From Roseiflexus sp. (GTDB taxonomy: Bacteria > Chloroflexota > Chloroflexia > Chloroflexales > Roseiflexaceae): a stretch of DNA of 64,000 bases. Under the pieces are notes generated by a model. It was not told the DNA's origin and ran no database searches. It saw only the letters and a program-made list of their open reading frames with translations. The position numbers were made by a program, and so were the translations under genes. The DNA lies in contig JANXAL010000028.1 in NCBI GenBank assembly GCA_025062325.1, positions 1 to 64,000 of the forward strand. The letters are read 5' to 3'. Within the stretch, counting starts at the first letter, position 1. Each line of letters starts with the position of its first letter. Shown here piece by piece: positions 8,644 to 17,150 of the stretch.

Positions 8644-9891
8644 ATGAACGCTGGGCGGCGAGTTGTTATTACGGGTCTGGGCGCCGTGACGCCGTGTGGA
8701 AACACGGTTCCGGCGATGTGGGAGGCGCTCCTCGCCGGGCGCAGCGGGATTGGTCCAATCACCCGCTTCGACGCCTCTGGTTTTGCGATTCGGATCGCTG
8801 GCGAGGTGCGCGGTTTTTCGCTCGATCCTGCCGTCGATGCGCGGGAAGCGCGCCGGATGCCGCTGTATGTACGATATGCGCTCAATGCCGTGCTCGAGGC
8901 GGTGCGTGACGCACGCCTCGATATGACCCGCGAAGACCCGGAGCAGGTCGGTGTGGTCTTTGGCAGCGGCGCTGGCGGCCTTGATCTGATCTTCGACAAT
9001 CACGACATTCTGCGTGAGCGCGGTCCCCGGCGCGTCTCTCCAACCATGATCGCCAATATGATTCCCGACTCGGCCAGCGGCTACATCGCAATCCAGTTGG
9101 GGGCGCAGGGTCCGAATATGGCGGTCGTCGCTGCGTGCTCTACCGGCGGGCACAATGTCGGCGAAGCCTATGAACTGATCCGTCGGGGTGACGCCGCTGT
9201 TGTGATTGCTGGCGGGAGCGAGGCGCCGATCTATCCGACGATTGTGGCATCATTCTCGAATATGCGCGGCCTGGCGGAAGATAATCTCAACCCCGAACGT
9301 GCCTGTAAGCCGTTTGATGCCCGCCGCGATGGGTTCATTCTTTCAGAAGGCGCTGCTGCGCTGGTGCTAGAAAGCCTTGATCACGCCTTAGCGCGCGGTG
9401 CGCCGATTGTGGCGGAAATCGTCGGCTACGGCAATAGTTGCGATGCCAGCGATATGATTGCTGCAGATGAGCAGGGGCGCGGCGCGGCGCGCGCGATGGC
9501 GATGGCATTGCGCAAATCCGGTCTTCCGCCGGAAGCAGTGAATTACATTAATGCTCACGGCACCGGTACACCGCTCAACGATCTCGCCGAAACACGCGCA
9601 ATCAAGTCAGTATTTGGCGATCATGCGTATCGCCTGGCAGTCAGTTCCACCAAATCGATGCTTGGCCATATGATGGGTGCGGCAGGCGCGGTCGAGGCGC
9701 TGATCTGCGCGCTGGTCATTCGCGATGGGCGCATTCCGCCGACCATTAATCTCGAAGAACCTGACCCCGATTGCGACCTGGACTATGTGCCGAATGCGGC
9801 GCGCACCGCTGACGTCCGGGTGGCGCTGTCGAACTCAATCGGATTGGGCGGTCACAATTCCGCGTTGCTGCTGCGACGCTTCGAGGAATGA
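8644..9891 (+). CDS. fabF: Beta-ketoacyl-ACP synthase II
   Basis: The 415-residue condensing enzyme elongates acyl-ACP with malonyl-ACP. The start motif is RRVVITGLGAVTPCGN. The catalytic cysteine lies in VVAACSTGGHNVGEA, the first histidine in NAHGTGTPLND, and the lysine/second histidine in SSTKSMLGHMMGAAGA, so the Cys-His-His set is complete. The ATG at 8644 follows GAGAGG at 8631-8636. It is downstream of fabD and probably shares its promoter. No acpP or fabG is seen in the window. Bases 9892-10024 between it and the convergent next gene hold no clear terminator. Confidence 0.95.
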   Translation: MNAGRRVVITGLGAVTPCGNTVPAMWEALLAGRSGIGPITRFDASGFAIRIAGEVRGFSLDPAVDAREARRMPLYVRYALNAVLEAVRDARLDMTREDPEQVGVVFGSGAGGLDLIFDNHDILRERGPRRVSPTMIANMIPDSASGYIAIQLGAQGPNMAVVAACSTGGHNVGEAYELIRRGDAAVVIAGGSEAPIYPTIVASFSNMRGLAEDNLNPERACKPFDARRDGFILSEGAAALVLESLDHALARGAPIVAEIVGYGNSCDASDMIAADEQGRGAARAMAMALRKSGLPPEAVNYINAHGTGTPLNDLAETRAIKSVFGDHAYRLAVSSTKSMLGHMMGAAGAVEALICALVIRDGRIPPTINLEEPDPDCDLDYVPNAARTADVRVALSNSIGLGGHNSALLLRRFEE

Positions 9892-10024
9892 GCGCCTATT
9901 CCTTGTACTCTCACCTTACGAGGCGTGCCGGCGCCGGAGCGATCTTCGGTCGCACAGAGAGATTGCTTCGCTCGCAGTGATACCTAACCATTAAGTCTTC
10001 GGGCAAGCTCTCGATGTTGGATGC

Positions 10025-10957
10025 TCAACCATTCCCCAACGCCAGGTTATGCTCCGGGCACCAGCCGTCGTACCCGCCGACGCTCACGAAGCGCCAGCGC
10101 GTCCCCTCGGCATCGACTGGATCGCGATCAAGCAGCGTCACTTCCAGCCCTTCACTCAGCGGAATTGGCTGAGTCGGCGCGCGGAAGCTTGGCATTGTGC
10201 GCAACCATCCCGGTCCGCCAGGCGGAAGGTTGACAATTCGCGCTTTCTGTGGCGCGGGAGTGTTAGTGGGCGGCAGCGCAATCGATGCCGACAGACGTGT
10301 CGGCGGCGCGCTGGCAATTGAGGGAGGCGCGGGCGTCAGTTGCCGCATACTGATAACTGCCAGCGTGATTAGAAACAGCAATGCGACGGCTGCTAGCGCT
10401 ATCCGGAACGATCCGCTCTCTGGAATCAACTCTGCCCGGCGCGCTTTTCGCTCCGCAGCGCGAGCGCGCAACCCGGATACCGTTGCTGCTGATGGTCGCG
10501 TTGCTGTAGTTGTGGTCGGACCAACCGCCGCGTGATGTGCGCCGGTCGGCGCCCGGCGCGCGGCAGTGTCACGCTCGACGCCGGATGATGTCAGACCACA
10601 GAGTTCAGCAACGAATTCGCCGTAGGCAGCCACGCTGCGAGCAGTGCCAGTGAAGCCTTCACCGTGGGCAAATCCGGTGCGCACCCGGTTGATCTCGAGC
10701 ACGCGCTCACGCTGCTTCTCAGTCAGCAATCCGGCGCGCTGCGCTAGCATTGCGCGCGTCGCCCACGTTATCGTTCCTTCGTCTATTGCCTTGCGTTCTG
10801 CGTCGCTCAGCGACGGGCTGCGGCGCAGTTCAGCGTCCAGATAGTCCGATAACGCGCTGTGAAACGCCAGCAGCGCTGCACCGAGCAGATCGCTGTCATC
10901 GCCAGCGCGTCGTACCAGCTCGAAGCCGCGTCGCACTTTTTCTTCGATACGTGTCAC
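10025..10957 (-). CDS. HEPN-like / transmembrane / SH3-like domain protein
   Basis: The 310-residue protein starts at GTG 10957 behind AGGAGG with 7-base spacing; the frame runs further upstream without a ribosome site. Residues about 1-130 are helical. They contain NRVRTGFAHGEG, which resembles the Arg-x4-His helix of HEPN domains. A Thr/Ala-rich linker and a basic stretch precede one membrane segment (about FRIALAAVALLFLITLAVISM, residues 195-215). A Pro-rich linker and an SH3b-like C-terminus follow, including LEVTLLDRDPVDAEGTRWRF and GYDGWCPEHN. The C-terminal part would lie outside the membrane if the N-terminus is cytoplasmic. The function is unknown, and the HEPN assignment rests on one motif. 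Confidence 0.65.
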   Translation of the reverse strand: MTRIEEKVRRGFELVRRAGDDSDLLGAALLAFHSALSDYLDAELRRSPSLSDAERKAIDEGTITWATRAMLAQRAGLLTEKQRERVLEINRVRTGFAHGEGFTGTARSVAAYGEFVAELCGLTSSGVERDTAARRAPTGAHHAAVGPTTTTATRPSAATVSGLRARAAERKARRAELIPESGSFRIALAAVALLFLITLAVISMRQLTPAPPSIASAPPTRLSASIALPPTNTPAPQKARIVNLPPGGPGWLRTMPSFRAPTQPIPLSEGLEVTLLDRDPVDAEGTRWRFVSVGGYDGWCPEHNLALGNG

Positions 10958-11119
10958 TGCGCTCCTCCTGCCACTGGCAAGCTTCACACTTCCTGTTCGC
11001 CCTTCGTACCTGCTGGTTTCACCGCTGAGGCGCAGAGGGATCGACCTGCAACGTTCTCCACGCACTATCCGGACAGATGGGCACAGACGCTTCTCAGGGG
11101 TGGACTTTTTGCATATGCT

Positions 11120-11790
11120 CGTATATTTTGCGCATTGCGACCCCTTGTTTTTCCCTCGTCTCCTTGCCTTGCAAGTGTAGATTTTTTAAGTGCGACGAGG
11201 GTTTGCCGCGCCCTGACGCCTTTTTTCCCCCTCATTCCCCCGACTCACGAGGGTAGAGTTCTTGGTAGCGATGGATGTTGTCCGCATCCTGACGTCTGTT
11301 TTCCCCTCGTCCCCCCGCCCCCTTCTCCCACAAGGGGAGAAGGGGGAGCTGGGGTGTCCTGACGCCCAAAACGGGCAATGCAACAGAAGAGCTTGCCGAA
11401 AACATCTGCACTTGCGAGCATTCCCCTGCTTCCTTCTCCCGCCAGGGGGAAGGGGGAGTTTGCGCATCCCAACGCTCCAAATGTGCAATGCTACAGAAGG
11501 GCATGCTGGAAAAATCTGCACGTGTGAGCTTCTCCCATCCCCCCTGCGCCCCCCGTATGCGAGGGGTTGAGACGCAGATCGAATGCCGCTGTACCGCCGG
11601 TTCCCCGCACCCCCTCCTGTAGACGGAGGTGGAGGAGAAGGGGGAGTTGAGGCATTCCGATGCCTGAAATCAGCGATGCGACCGAACGGCTTGCAAAAAA
11701 TCTATACACGTGCGCCGGCGGCGCTCCCGCACCCCCGGTCACCGACGACCCGCGTATACGCACGGTGCGACGCTTCATCTAACAAAGACC
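11120..11790. repeat. Palindromic intergenic repeat array, copy group 1
   Basis: Tandem degenerate copies of a unit of about 100-115 bases. Each has a palindrome of the type CCCCCTTCTCCC-loop-GGGAGAAGGGGG (best copy about 11317-11347), then a spacer with GTCCTGACGCC, GGGCAATGCAACAGAAG and a last part like CATCTGCACTTGCGAG. Further palindromes lie near 11430-11460 and 11605-11650. Open frames here are unlikely to be genes. The rest of the gap, 11791-12006, holds nothing recognised. Confidence 0.8.
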
Positions 11791-12006
11791 CTTGAGGTCA
11801 GGAAACGTGCGAGCTACGATCGGGGATCGTTCTCGCTAGCCAATTGTCTGGACCAGACATCGATCACCAGCGGGGACCCCGAGGGTGAGATGCGTCTTCG
11901 ACCTTTTCGCCCGCACTGTGCGCCGTCTCAACAGGCGTACAGCCGTGCGTCCCTCTGCCTTCATGTCAAATAATAGCACACATGTTCTTATCTGGCAACG
12001 CGATCC

Positions 12007-13281
12007 TTAGGATCGTCGAATGACATCGATGCCGCCCATATACGGGCGCAGGACTTCGGGAACGACGATGCTGCCGTCGGCCTGCTGGTAGTTTTCCATG
12101 ATAGCAATCAGGGTGCGCGGCAGGCCCAATCCCGATCCGTTCAGGGTATGGACATACTCCGGGCGCGCTCCCGGCGCCGGACGGTAGCGAATGTTCGCTG
12201 CTCGCGCCTGGAAGGCTTCAACATTCGAGCATGAGCTGACCTCAAGCCATTCGCCCTGCCCTGGCGCCCACACCTCAATATCGTAGGTGCGGGTAGCAGC
12301 GAATCCTAGGTCGCCGGCGCAGAGCTCCTTGGTGCGGAAGGTCAGTCCTAGCAAGCGACAGGTCTCTTCGGCATCGGCGCGCAGTTTTTCAAGTTCATCG
12401 TAGCTGGTCTCGGGGCGAACGAACATATACATTTCAACTTTGTCGAACTGATGCCCGCGCTTAATGCCGCGCACATCGCGCCCAGCGCTCATCTTTTCAC
12501 GGCGGAAGCAGGGGGTATACGCGCAATAGCGCAGCGGCAACTGATCCGCCTCCAGTATCTCGTCGCGGTGCAGATTGGTCACTGGCACCTCGGCAGTCGG
12601 CACCAGCCACAGATCGTCCTCCACGTCGCGGTAGAGATTGTCGCGGAACTTGGGCAACTGACGCGCGCCCCACATGCACTGCTCCTTCACCACGAACGGC
12701 GGGTAGACCTCATAGTACCCTTGCCGAATGTGAAGATCGAGCATCCATTGGATAAGGGCGCGTTGCAGGCGCGCTCCCAGCCCTTTGAGGACGTAGAAGC
12801 GCGAGCCGGAGAGTTTGACGCCGCGCTCGAAATCGATGATGTCGAGCGCTTCGCCAAGTTCCCAGTGCGGCTTCGGCGTGAAATCAAAGGTGCGCGGTTC
12901 GCCTTCCTGCGCTACAACCACATTGTACGTCTCGTCTGGTCCGTCGGGAACCGAGGGATGCGGCAGGTTGCGCAATTCCATCAGCGCAGCGAGCTGCTGC
13001 TCCTCAACCGCTGCAAGTTCACGGTCCAGCGCGGCGATGCGATCACCGACGGCGCGCATCTCAGCGATCTTCGCTTCGCGGTCGGGAACATTGCCCATTT
13101 TGCCGATTTCTTTCGAGACCGCGTTGCGCAACGCTTTCAGTTGTTCCACTTCGCGCAGCAGGGCGCGGCGTCGTTCATCGTAAGCCAGCACAGCATCAAC
13201 CTGCGCCGGGTCGACGCCAGCCCGCCCAAGCGCCGCTTTGACCATGTCGGGTTGCTCGCGGATCAATCGAATGTCTAGCAT
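12007..13281 (-). CDS. serS: Serine--tRNA ligase
   Basis: The 424-residue class II synthetase charges tRNA-Ser. The N-terminal long coiled-coil arm (about residues 27-100) binds the tRNA variable arm and begins after [18 protein letters not shown]. Class II motif 2 is seen in [20 protein letters not shown], and motif 3 near [20 protein letters not shown]. Length is normal. The ATG follows AAAGGA. It lies 12 bases downstream of a Nudix gene and probably belongs to a Nudix-Nudix-serS operon driven from about 14.59 kb. No T-box leader was seen. Confidence 0.97.
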   Translation of the reverse strand: MLDIRLIREQPDMVKAALGRAGVDPAQVDAVLAYDERRRALLREVEQLKALRNAVSKEIGKMGNVPDREAKIAEMRAVGDRIAALDRELAAVEEQQLAALMELRNLPHPSVPDGPDETYNVVVAQEGEPRTFDFTPKPHWELGEALDIIDFERGVKLSGSRFYVLKGLGARLQRALIQWMLDLHIRQGYYEVYPPFVVKEQCMWGARQLPKFRDNLYRDVEDDLWLVPTAEVPVTNLHRDEILEADQLPLRYCAYTPCFRREKMSAGRDVRGIKRGHQFDKVEMYMFVRPETSYDELEKLRADAEETCRLLGLTFRTKELCAGDLGFAATRTYDIEVWAPGQGEWLEVSSCSNVEAFQARAANIRYRPAPGARPEYVHTLNGSGLGLPRTLIAIMENYQQADGSIVVPEVLRPYMGGIDVIRRS

Positions 13282-13293
13282 TGGCGATTCCTT

Positions 13294-13785
13294 TCAGAGC
13301 AGCACGTAGCTCCATGAAACCATCTTGCCGTTTTTGTATGGCGCGACGCCGAAGAAGGTTCGATGATCACGCGCGAAGACCATATCGATCCAGAGGCGGT
13401 CGCTGTCCCATAGATTCAGCTCGTGGAGGCGCGATAAGGGCACCCATTCCAGGTCTCCTTCCGGGTTTCTGGTGAAGGGTGTGCCGCTCCAGCGGTCGAT
13501 GCGGAAGACGAAGGCGAACCAGTCCTCTTCATTTTTACCGAAGCCGGGCCAGTTAAGGGCGCCGCGCAGCACCATCTCTTCCACCTCGATGCCAGCTTCT
13601 TCGCGGATCTCGCGCTTCATGCCGCTTACCACATCTTCGTGCGCATGAAGCTTGCCTCCCAGACCATTGTATTTGCCGTAGTGCACATCGTCGGGGCGTG
13701 CATTGCGATGCACCATCAGCACCGATTGGCCGTCAGGCGACATCACATATCCGAGTGTTGCCAGGATAGGCGTATATGCAGGCAT
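13294..13785 (-). CDS. Nudix hydrolase, 8-oxo-dGTP diphosphatase-like
   Basis: The 163-residue Nudix protein carries a complete Nudix box, G-x5-E-x7-REUxEExGU, as GGKLHAHEDVVSGMKREIRE followed by EAG. It hydrolyses nucleoside diphosphate-X bonds. The short protein and the WPGFGKNEEDWFAFVFRI segment resemble MTH1-type oxidised-nucleotide pyrophosphatases, but substrate is an inference. The ATG at 13785 is preferred over an earlier in-frame start because GGAG lies 6-7 bases upstream. It sits between a second Nudix gene and serS with short spacers. Confidence 0.85.
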   Translation of the reverse strand: MPAYTPILATLGYVMSPDGQSVLMVHRNARPDDVHYGKYNGLGGKLHAHEDVVSGMKREIREEAGIEVEEMVLRGALNWPGFGKNEEDWFAFVFRIDRWSGTPFTRNPEGDLEWVPLSRLHELNLWDSDRLWIDMVFARDHRTFFGVAPYKNGKMVSWSYVLL

Positions 13786-13815
13786 AAACGCTCCACTGGT
13801 TCTCAAGAGCAGGTT

Positions 13816-14304
13816 CTACCACAGCGCCGAAATCCCTGTAGCGCCAGCCAGGTATTCATCGATCCGGCGACGCGATCCGGGATCGATGCCGTCGGGCAAG
13901 TCGCTCAACGGAAAAAAACGCGCTTCTGCAATTTCAATCGAAGACGATGCTCCAGGTTCACCCTGCGCAGTGAACACAAAGACGATGATATAGTTGACAT
14001 AATTGAAATGAAAGGCGTCATAGACGCCAAGCACGCGCTGAAACTCTGCCGGCACGCCGGATTCCTCGTACACCTCGCGGCGCGCTGCTTCTTCCAGACG
14101 TTCGTAAGGATTGATCGCACCGCCGGGCAATCCCCAGGGCGTTGCGCCGCCGCGATGACGCACCAGCAACACCTGATCGTCGCGCACGACCAGCGCACGC
14201 ACCCCCAGGAGCGATGGACGGGCGATGTGCCAGAGCATGCCGCGCAGAGCGTGAGCCGCGCGGTAGATCAGCGCCAGTGCGCCGTTGACGATCTGTTGGT
14301 GCAT
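13816..14304 (-). CDS. Nudix hydrolase
   Basis: The 162-residue protein has a full Nudix box (GGAINPYERLEEAARREVYE followed by ESGV), after the strand VRALVVRDDQVLLVRHRGG. The N-terminal 30 residues (ALALIYRAAHALRGMLWHIA) form an amphipathic helix not part of the Nudix fold. The substrate is unknown. It is the first gene of the probable Nudix-Nudix-serS operon. The ATG at 14302-14304 has no close Shine-Dalgarno; a GGAG lies about 19 bases upstream, so the start is uncertain by a few codons. Confidence 0.85.
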   Translation of the reverse strand: MHQQIVNGALALIYRAAHALRGMLWHIARPSLLGVRALVVRDDQVLLVRHRGGATPWGLPGGAINPYERLEEAARREVYEESGVPAEFQRVLGVYDAFHFNYVNYIIVFVFTAQGEPGASSSIEIAEARFFPLSDLPDGIDPGSRRRIDEYLAGATGISALW

Positions 14305-14577
14305 GATACGGTCAATAAAAAATCTCCACGTCCCTGAAGGACGAGGAGCTTTCTCCCCATTGCGCCGCCTTCGTTCGTCGCGTCCAGCAAGCGCGGCCTC
14401 ATTGTGCTGTCCGCTAACAGGCGCGTCCGGTGCTATTCGAGCGGATCAGGATAGCCGCGCCTTTCCTCTGCATCTCAGGGGGATGTAGCATTCACCTGGC
14501 AACCGCCTCGCCCTAGCTAGCGGCCCTCCGCGCGCTCATGAGCGCCTGCACCATCGCCGTCCTCATCGTTAGGGAAC

Positions 14578-14606
14578 ATTATAGCAGCCCTGCAGATGGC
14601 GTGCAA
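14578..14606 (-). promoter_or_regulatory. Sigma70-type promoter for the Nudix-Nudix-serS operon
   Basis: Read on the minus strand there is TTGCAC (14601-14606), a 17-base spacer, and a perfect TATAAT (14578-14583). The start site would be near 14571, leaving a leader of about 265 bases before the first Nudix gene. The rest of the gap 14305-14577 shows nothing else. Confidence 0.65.
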
Positions 14607-14620
14607 TGCTTGGCGTGTGA

Positions 14621-16249
14621 CTAATACGCCACAGCGCATCCGTCTTTGCGCGGATCGGAACCGGCATGACGCACGCCTGCTTCGTCAACGACGATGATCT
14701 GCCCGCCACCGAAGCCAAACATCCCCTGACGATCCACGACGCGATGACCGCGCGCCGCAAGCGCCGCCGCAACCTCTGGATCGTGCTCGAGCGCTACGGC
14801 ATCCTGACCAAGATAGGGGTCGATCAGCTCGAAGCGCGGTGCATCAAGCGCCTCCTGCGGATTCATCCCGAAATCGATCATATTCACCAGCATCTGAACG
14901 TGCCCCTGGGGTTGCATGAACCCGCCCATCACGCCAAAACTGGCCCACAGCCGATCGCCGCGCGTGACGATGCACGGAATAATCGTATGGTAGGGACGTT
15001 TGCCAGGTGCAACGCAGTTGGGATGGTCCGGGTCAAGAACAAAACCGGCGCCGCGATTCTGCAGGCAGATGCCGGTGTCGCCCGCTACCACGCCTGACCC
15101 GAACGCCATGTACAGGCTGTTGATGAATGAGACCGCATTGCCATCGGCATCGACCGCCGTGACATACACTGTATCGTGGCCGCCGGGGAGCGCACTGGGG
15201 CGCACTGATGGCATAGCGCGCTGCGGGTCGATCTGCGCGCGACGTTCAGCAGCATGCGCTGCAGAGAGGAGCCAGTCGGTCGGCACGTGAACGTGCGCTG
15301 GATCGGCGACGTAGGCTGCGGCATCGGCAAATGCCAGTCGCAACGCTTCGATCTGAAGGTGCAACGCTTCCGGCGAAGCGGGCGTGAGCGCTGCCATATC
15401 GAAGCCTTCGAGGATGTTCAATGCTATCAGCGCTGTAATCCCTTGCCCATTCGGTGGACACTCGTAAACGGTGTACCCGCGATAGGTTGTGCTGATCGGC
15501 GTTTCCCAGGTCGAACGGTGCGCTGCCAGGTCTTCGAGGGTCAGCACGCCGCCGTCACGTGCGCTGGTTGCCGCAATCGCCGCTGCAATCGCACCGCGGT
15601 AGAATGCGTCGCGCCCGCCTTCTGCGATCAAGCGCAGCGAGCGCGCCAGGCCGGGCTGGCGGAACAGTTCGCCAGCGCGTGGGGCGCGTCCCTGCGGCAG
15701 GTAGGTGCGAGCCGTGTCGGGATGAGCAGCGAGTTTTGGCTCCGCCAGTTTCCAGCTACGCGCAATGATCTCGCTGACCGGGAAGCCGTGCTCGGCATAC
15801 TCAATGGCTGGCGCGAGCACCTGGGCGAGCGGCAGGCGGCCATACGCCGCCAGCAGTTCGACCCACGCATCCACTGCGCCGGGAACCGTCACCGGCAGCA
15901 TGCCGGTCGATGGGATGCTGGTCAGTCCGCGTGCAATGAATGTGTCGCGTGATAGTCCGGCTGGCGCGCGTCCGCTGCCGTTCAACGCCCGAACAGTGCG
16001 CAATTGAGCATCATAAATCAGGGCAAAGGCATCACCACCGATGCCGGTGCTCATCGGTTCGACAACATTGAGCGCAGCAGCAGCGGCAACGACTGCGTCA
16101 GCCGCGCTCCCGCCCGCCAACAACATGCGCAGTCCCGCCTGAGCCGCCAGCGGTTGACTCGTGGCCACCACGCCGCGGTTGGTCATCACTACCGAACGTC
16201 TCGAACGAAAACGCTCGCCGCTGACCGGTGGGAGATCGAGGTACGACAT
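14621..16249 (-). CDS. Gamma-glutamyltransferase family (Ntn-hydrolase)
   Basis: The 542-residue protein belongs to the GGT family, made as a proenzyme that cleaves itself to expose a threonine nucleophile. The self-cleavage site is GGHDTVYVTAVDADGNAVSF, with Thr as the new N-terminus of the small subunit. The substrate carboxylate region LNGSGRAPAG and the late motif FGVMGGFMQPQGH are present. No signal peptide is seen, so a cytoplasmic acylase or YwrD-like role is as likely as a secreted glutathione hydrolase. The ATG at 16249 follows GAGGAG; an upstream in-frame start lacks a ribosome site. Confidence 0.88.
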   Translation of the reverse strand: MSYLDLPPVSGERFRSRRSVVMTNRGVVATSQPLAAQAGLRMLLAGGSAADAVVAAAAALNVVEPMSTGIGGDAFALIYDAQLRTVRALNGSGRAPAGLSRDTFIARGLTSIPSTGMLPVTVPGAVDAWVELLAAYGRLPLAQVLAPAIEYAEHGFPVSEIIARSWKLAEPKLAAHPDTARTYLPQGRAPRAGELFRQPGLARSLRLIAEGGRDAFYRGAIAAAIAATSARDGGVLTLEDLAAHRSTWETPISTTYRGYTVYECPPNGQGITALIALNILEGFDMAALTPASPEALHLQIEALRLAFADAAAYVADPAHVHVPTDWLLSAAHAAERRAQIDPQRAMPSVRPSALPGGHDTVYVTAVDADGNAVSFINSLYMAFGSGVVAGDTGICLQNRGAGFVLDPDHPNCVAPGKRPYHTIIPCIVTRGDRLWASFGVMGGFMQPQGHVQMLVNMIDFGMNPQEALDAPRFELIDPYLGQDAVALEHDPEVAAALAARGHRVVDRQGMFGFGGGQIIVVDEAGVRHAGSDPRKDGCAVAY

Positions 16250-16282
16250 AGATGCTCCTCTGGGAGATGACAAAACCGAAAC

Positions 16283-16313
16283 TTGACAGCCAAACGCGAA
16301 CCTCTGCTATAAT
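16283..16313 (+). promoter_or_regulatory. Sigma70-type promoter for the small membrane protein
   Basis: TTGACA at 16283-16288 and TATAAT at 16308-16313 are both perfect hexamers, separated by 19 bases (slightly long). Transcription would begin near 16320, about 78 bases before the gene. Confidence 0.65.
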
Positions 16314-16397
16314 AGCTCGTAGACCCCGAAACAACAAGTTGCGCTCTCGTTTCAATTCATCGGTTCTGCCCCGCCAGCACCCGTGGAGGCAATGAGT

Positions 16398-16907
16398 ATG
16401 AGTCGCACTAGTGTTCGTGTGGTCAGATCATCAGTGCGCGTGAAGCGTCCGGTCGGGGTGGCGATACTTGCCAGCGCTGGCGTCATCTTGGGCATCATAC
16501 TGGCGCTGGTTTCGATGGCGCTGATTGCTTATAAGGTCATGCTCGGCATTCCGCTGGCGCTGCAGATGATCGATCTGGCGTTTGCAATTGTTGTTCCCTT
16601 CACGATAGTCTGGTTTTTCTGGGGGTTGTGGGAGGTGCTGCAGAGCGCTTGGTGGTCGCATATAATAGGCGGGCCGCTAGCTGTGGCAGGTCTGGGCGCG
16701 GCGTTTGTCTGGCGCGATACAATCATCGGATTACTAGTGCGAGGTCTGCCTGTCACGGTTCACCCGTGGGTCGGAACAGGATTTGTCTGGTCAGTGTGGG
16801 TCGTTTTGATCCTTGAGATGGTCACGGTAATATACCTGCTGACTGCCCGGAAAACCTTTGGCGTTGGCGCGCCGAAACCGTTGTGGCAGCAACGCCGTCT
16901 GCGATGA
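16398..16907 (+). CDS. Small polytopic membrane protein, function unknown
   Basis: The 169-residue protein has about four hydrophobic segments: GVAILASAGVILGIILALVS, a second beginning near MIDLAFAIVVPFTIVWFF, a third near GPLAVAGLGAAFVW, and a fourth near FVWSVWVVLILEMVTVIYLL. The N-terminus is basic (VRVVRSSVRVKR), suggesting it stays inside. The ATG at 16398 follows GGAGG with 8-base spacing; the ATG at 16392 is too close. It has its own strong promoter and no same-strand partner close by; the next gene begins 244 bases downstream. I do not recognise the family. Confidence 0.75.
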   Translation: MSRTSVRVVRSSVRVKRPVGVAILASAGVILGIILALVSMALIAYKVMLGIPLALQMIDLAFAIVVPFTIVWFFWGLWEVLQSAWWSHIIGGPLAVAGLGAAFVWRDTIIGLLVRGLPVTVHPWVGTGFVWSVWVVLILEMVTVIYLLTARKTFGVGAPKPLWQQRRLR

Positions 16908-17150
16908 TGGCGCGTGGATAATGGCCCACATCTTCATGGGATCTAGCGCGTTTTTGCATGCCCTGGTTTGCGGGCGACGATCTGCCCGGTCGTATGGCGA
17001 CCAGTGACCAGCGCTGAATCGGGACTCTGGCGACGGAGAACAGCGGATCGGTCGCCGGAAGTCCAGCAGAAACTCCAGTCTGAGAATGCTCGTCGGATCT
17101 ACCGTCTGCCCTCAGTTGCACGATCGCGTACTCTGTGATATCTTGCGCCT

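Noticed and set aside
11120-11790. CRISPR array.
   Set aside because: The units are degenerate, about 100 bases, palindromic and dispersed across the window, with no equal-length unique spacers and no cas genes.
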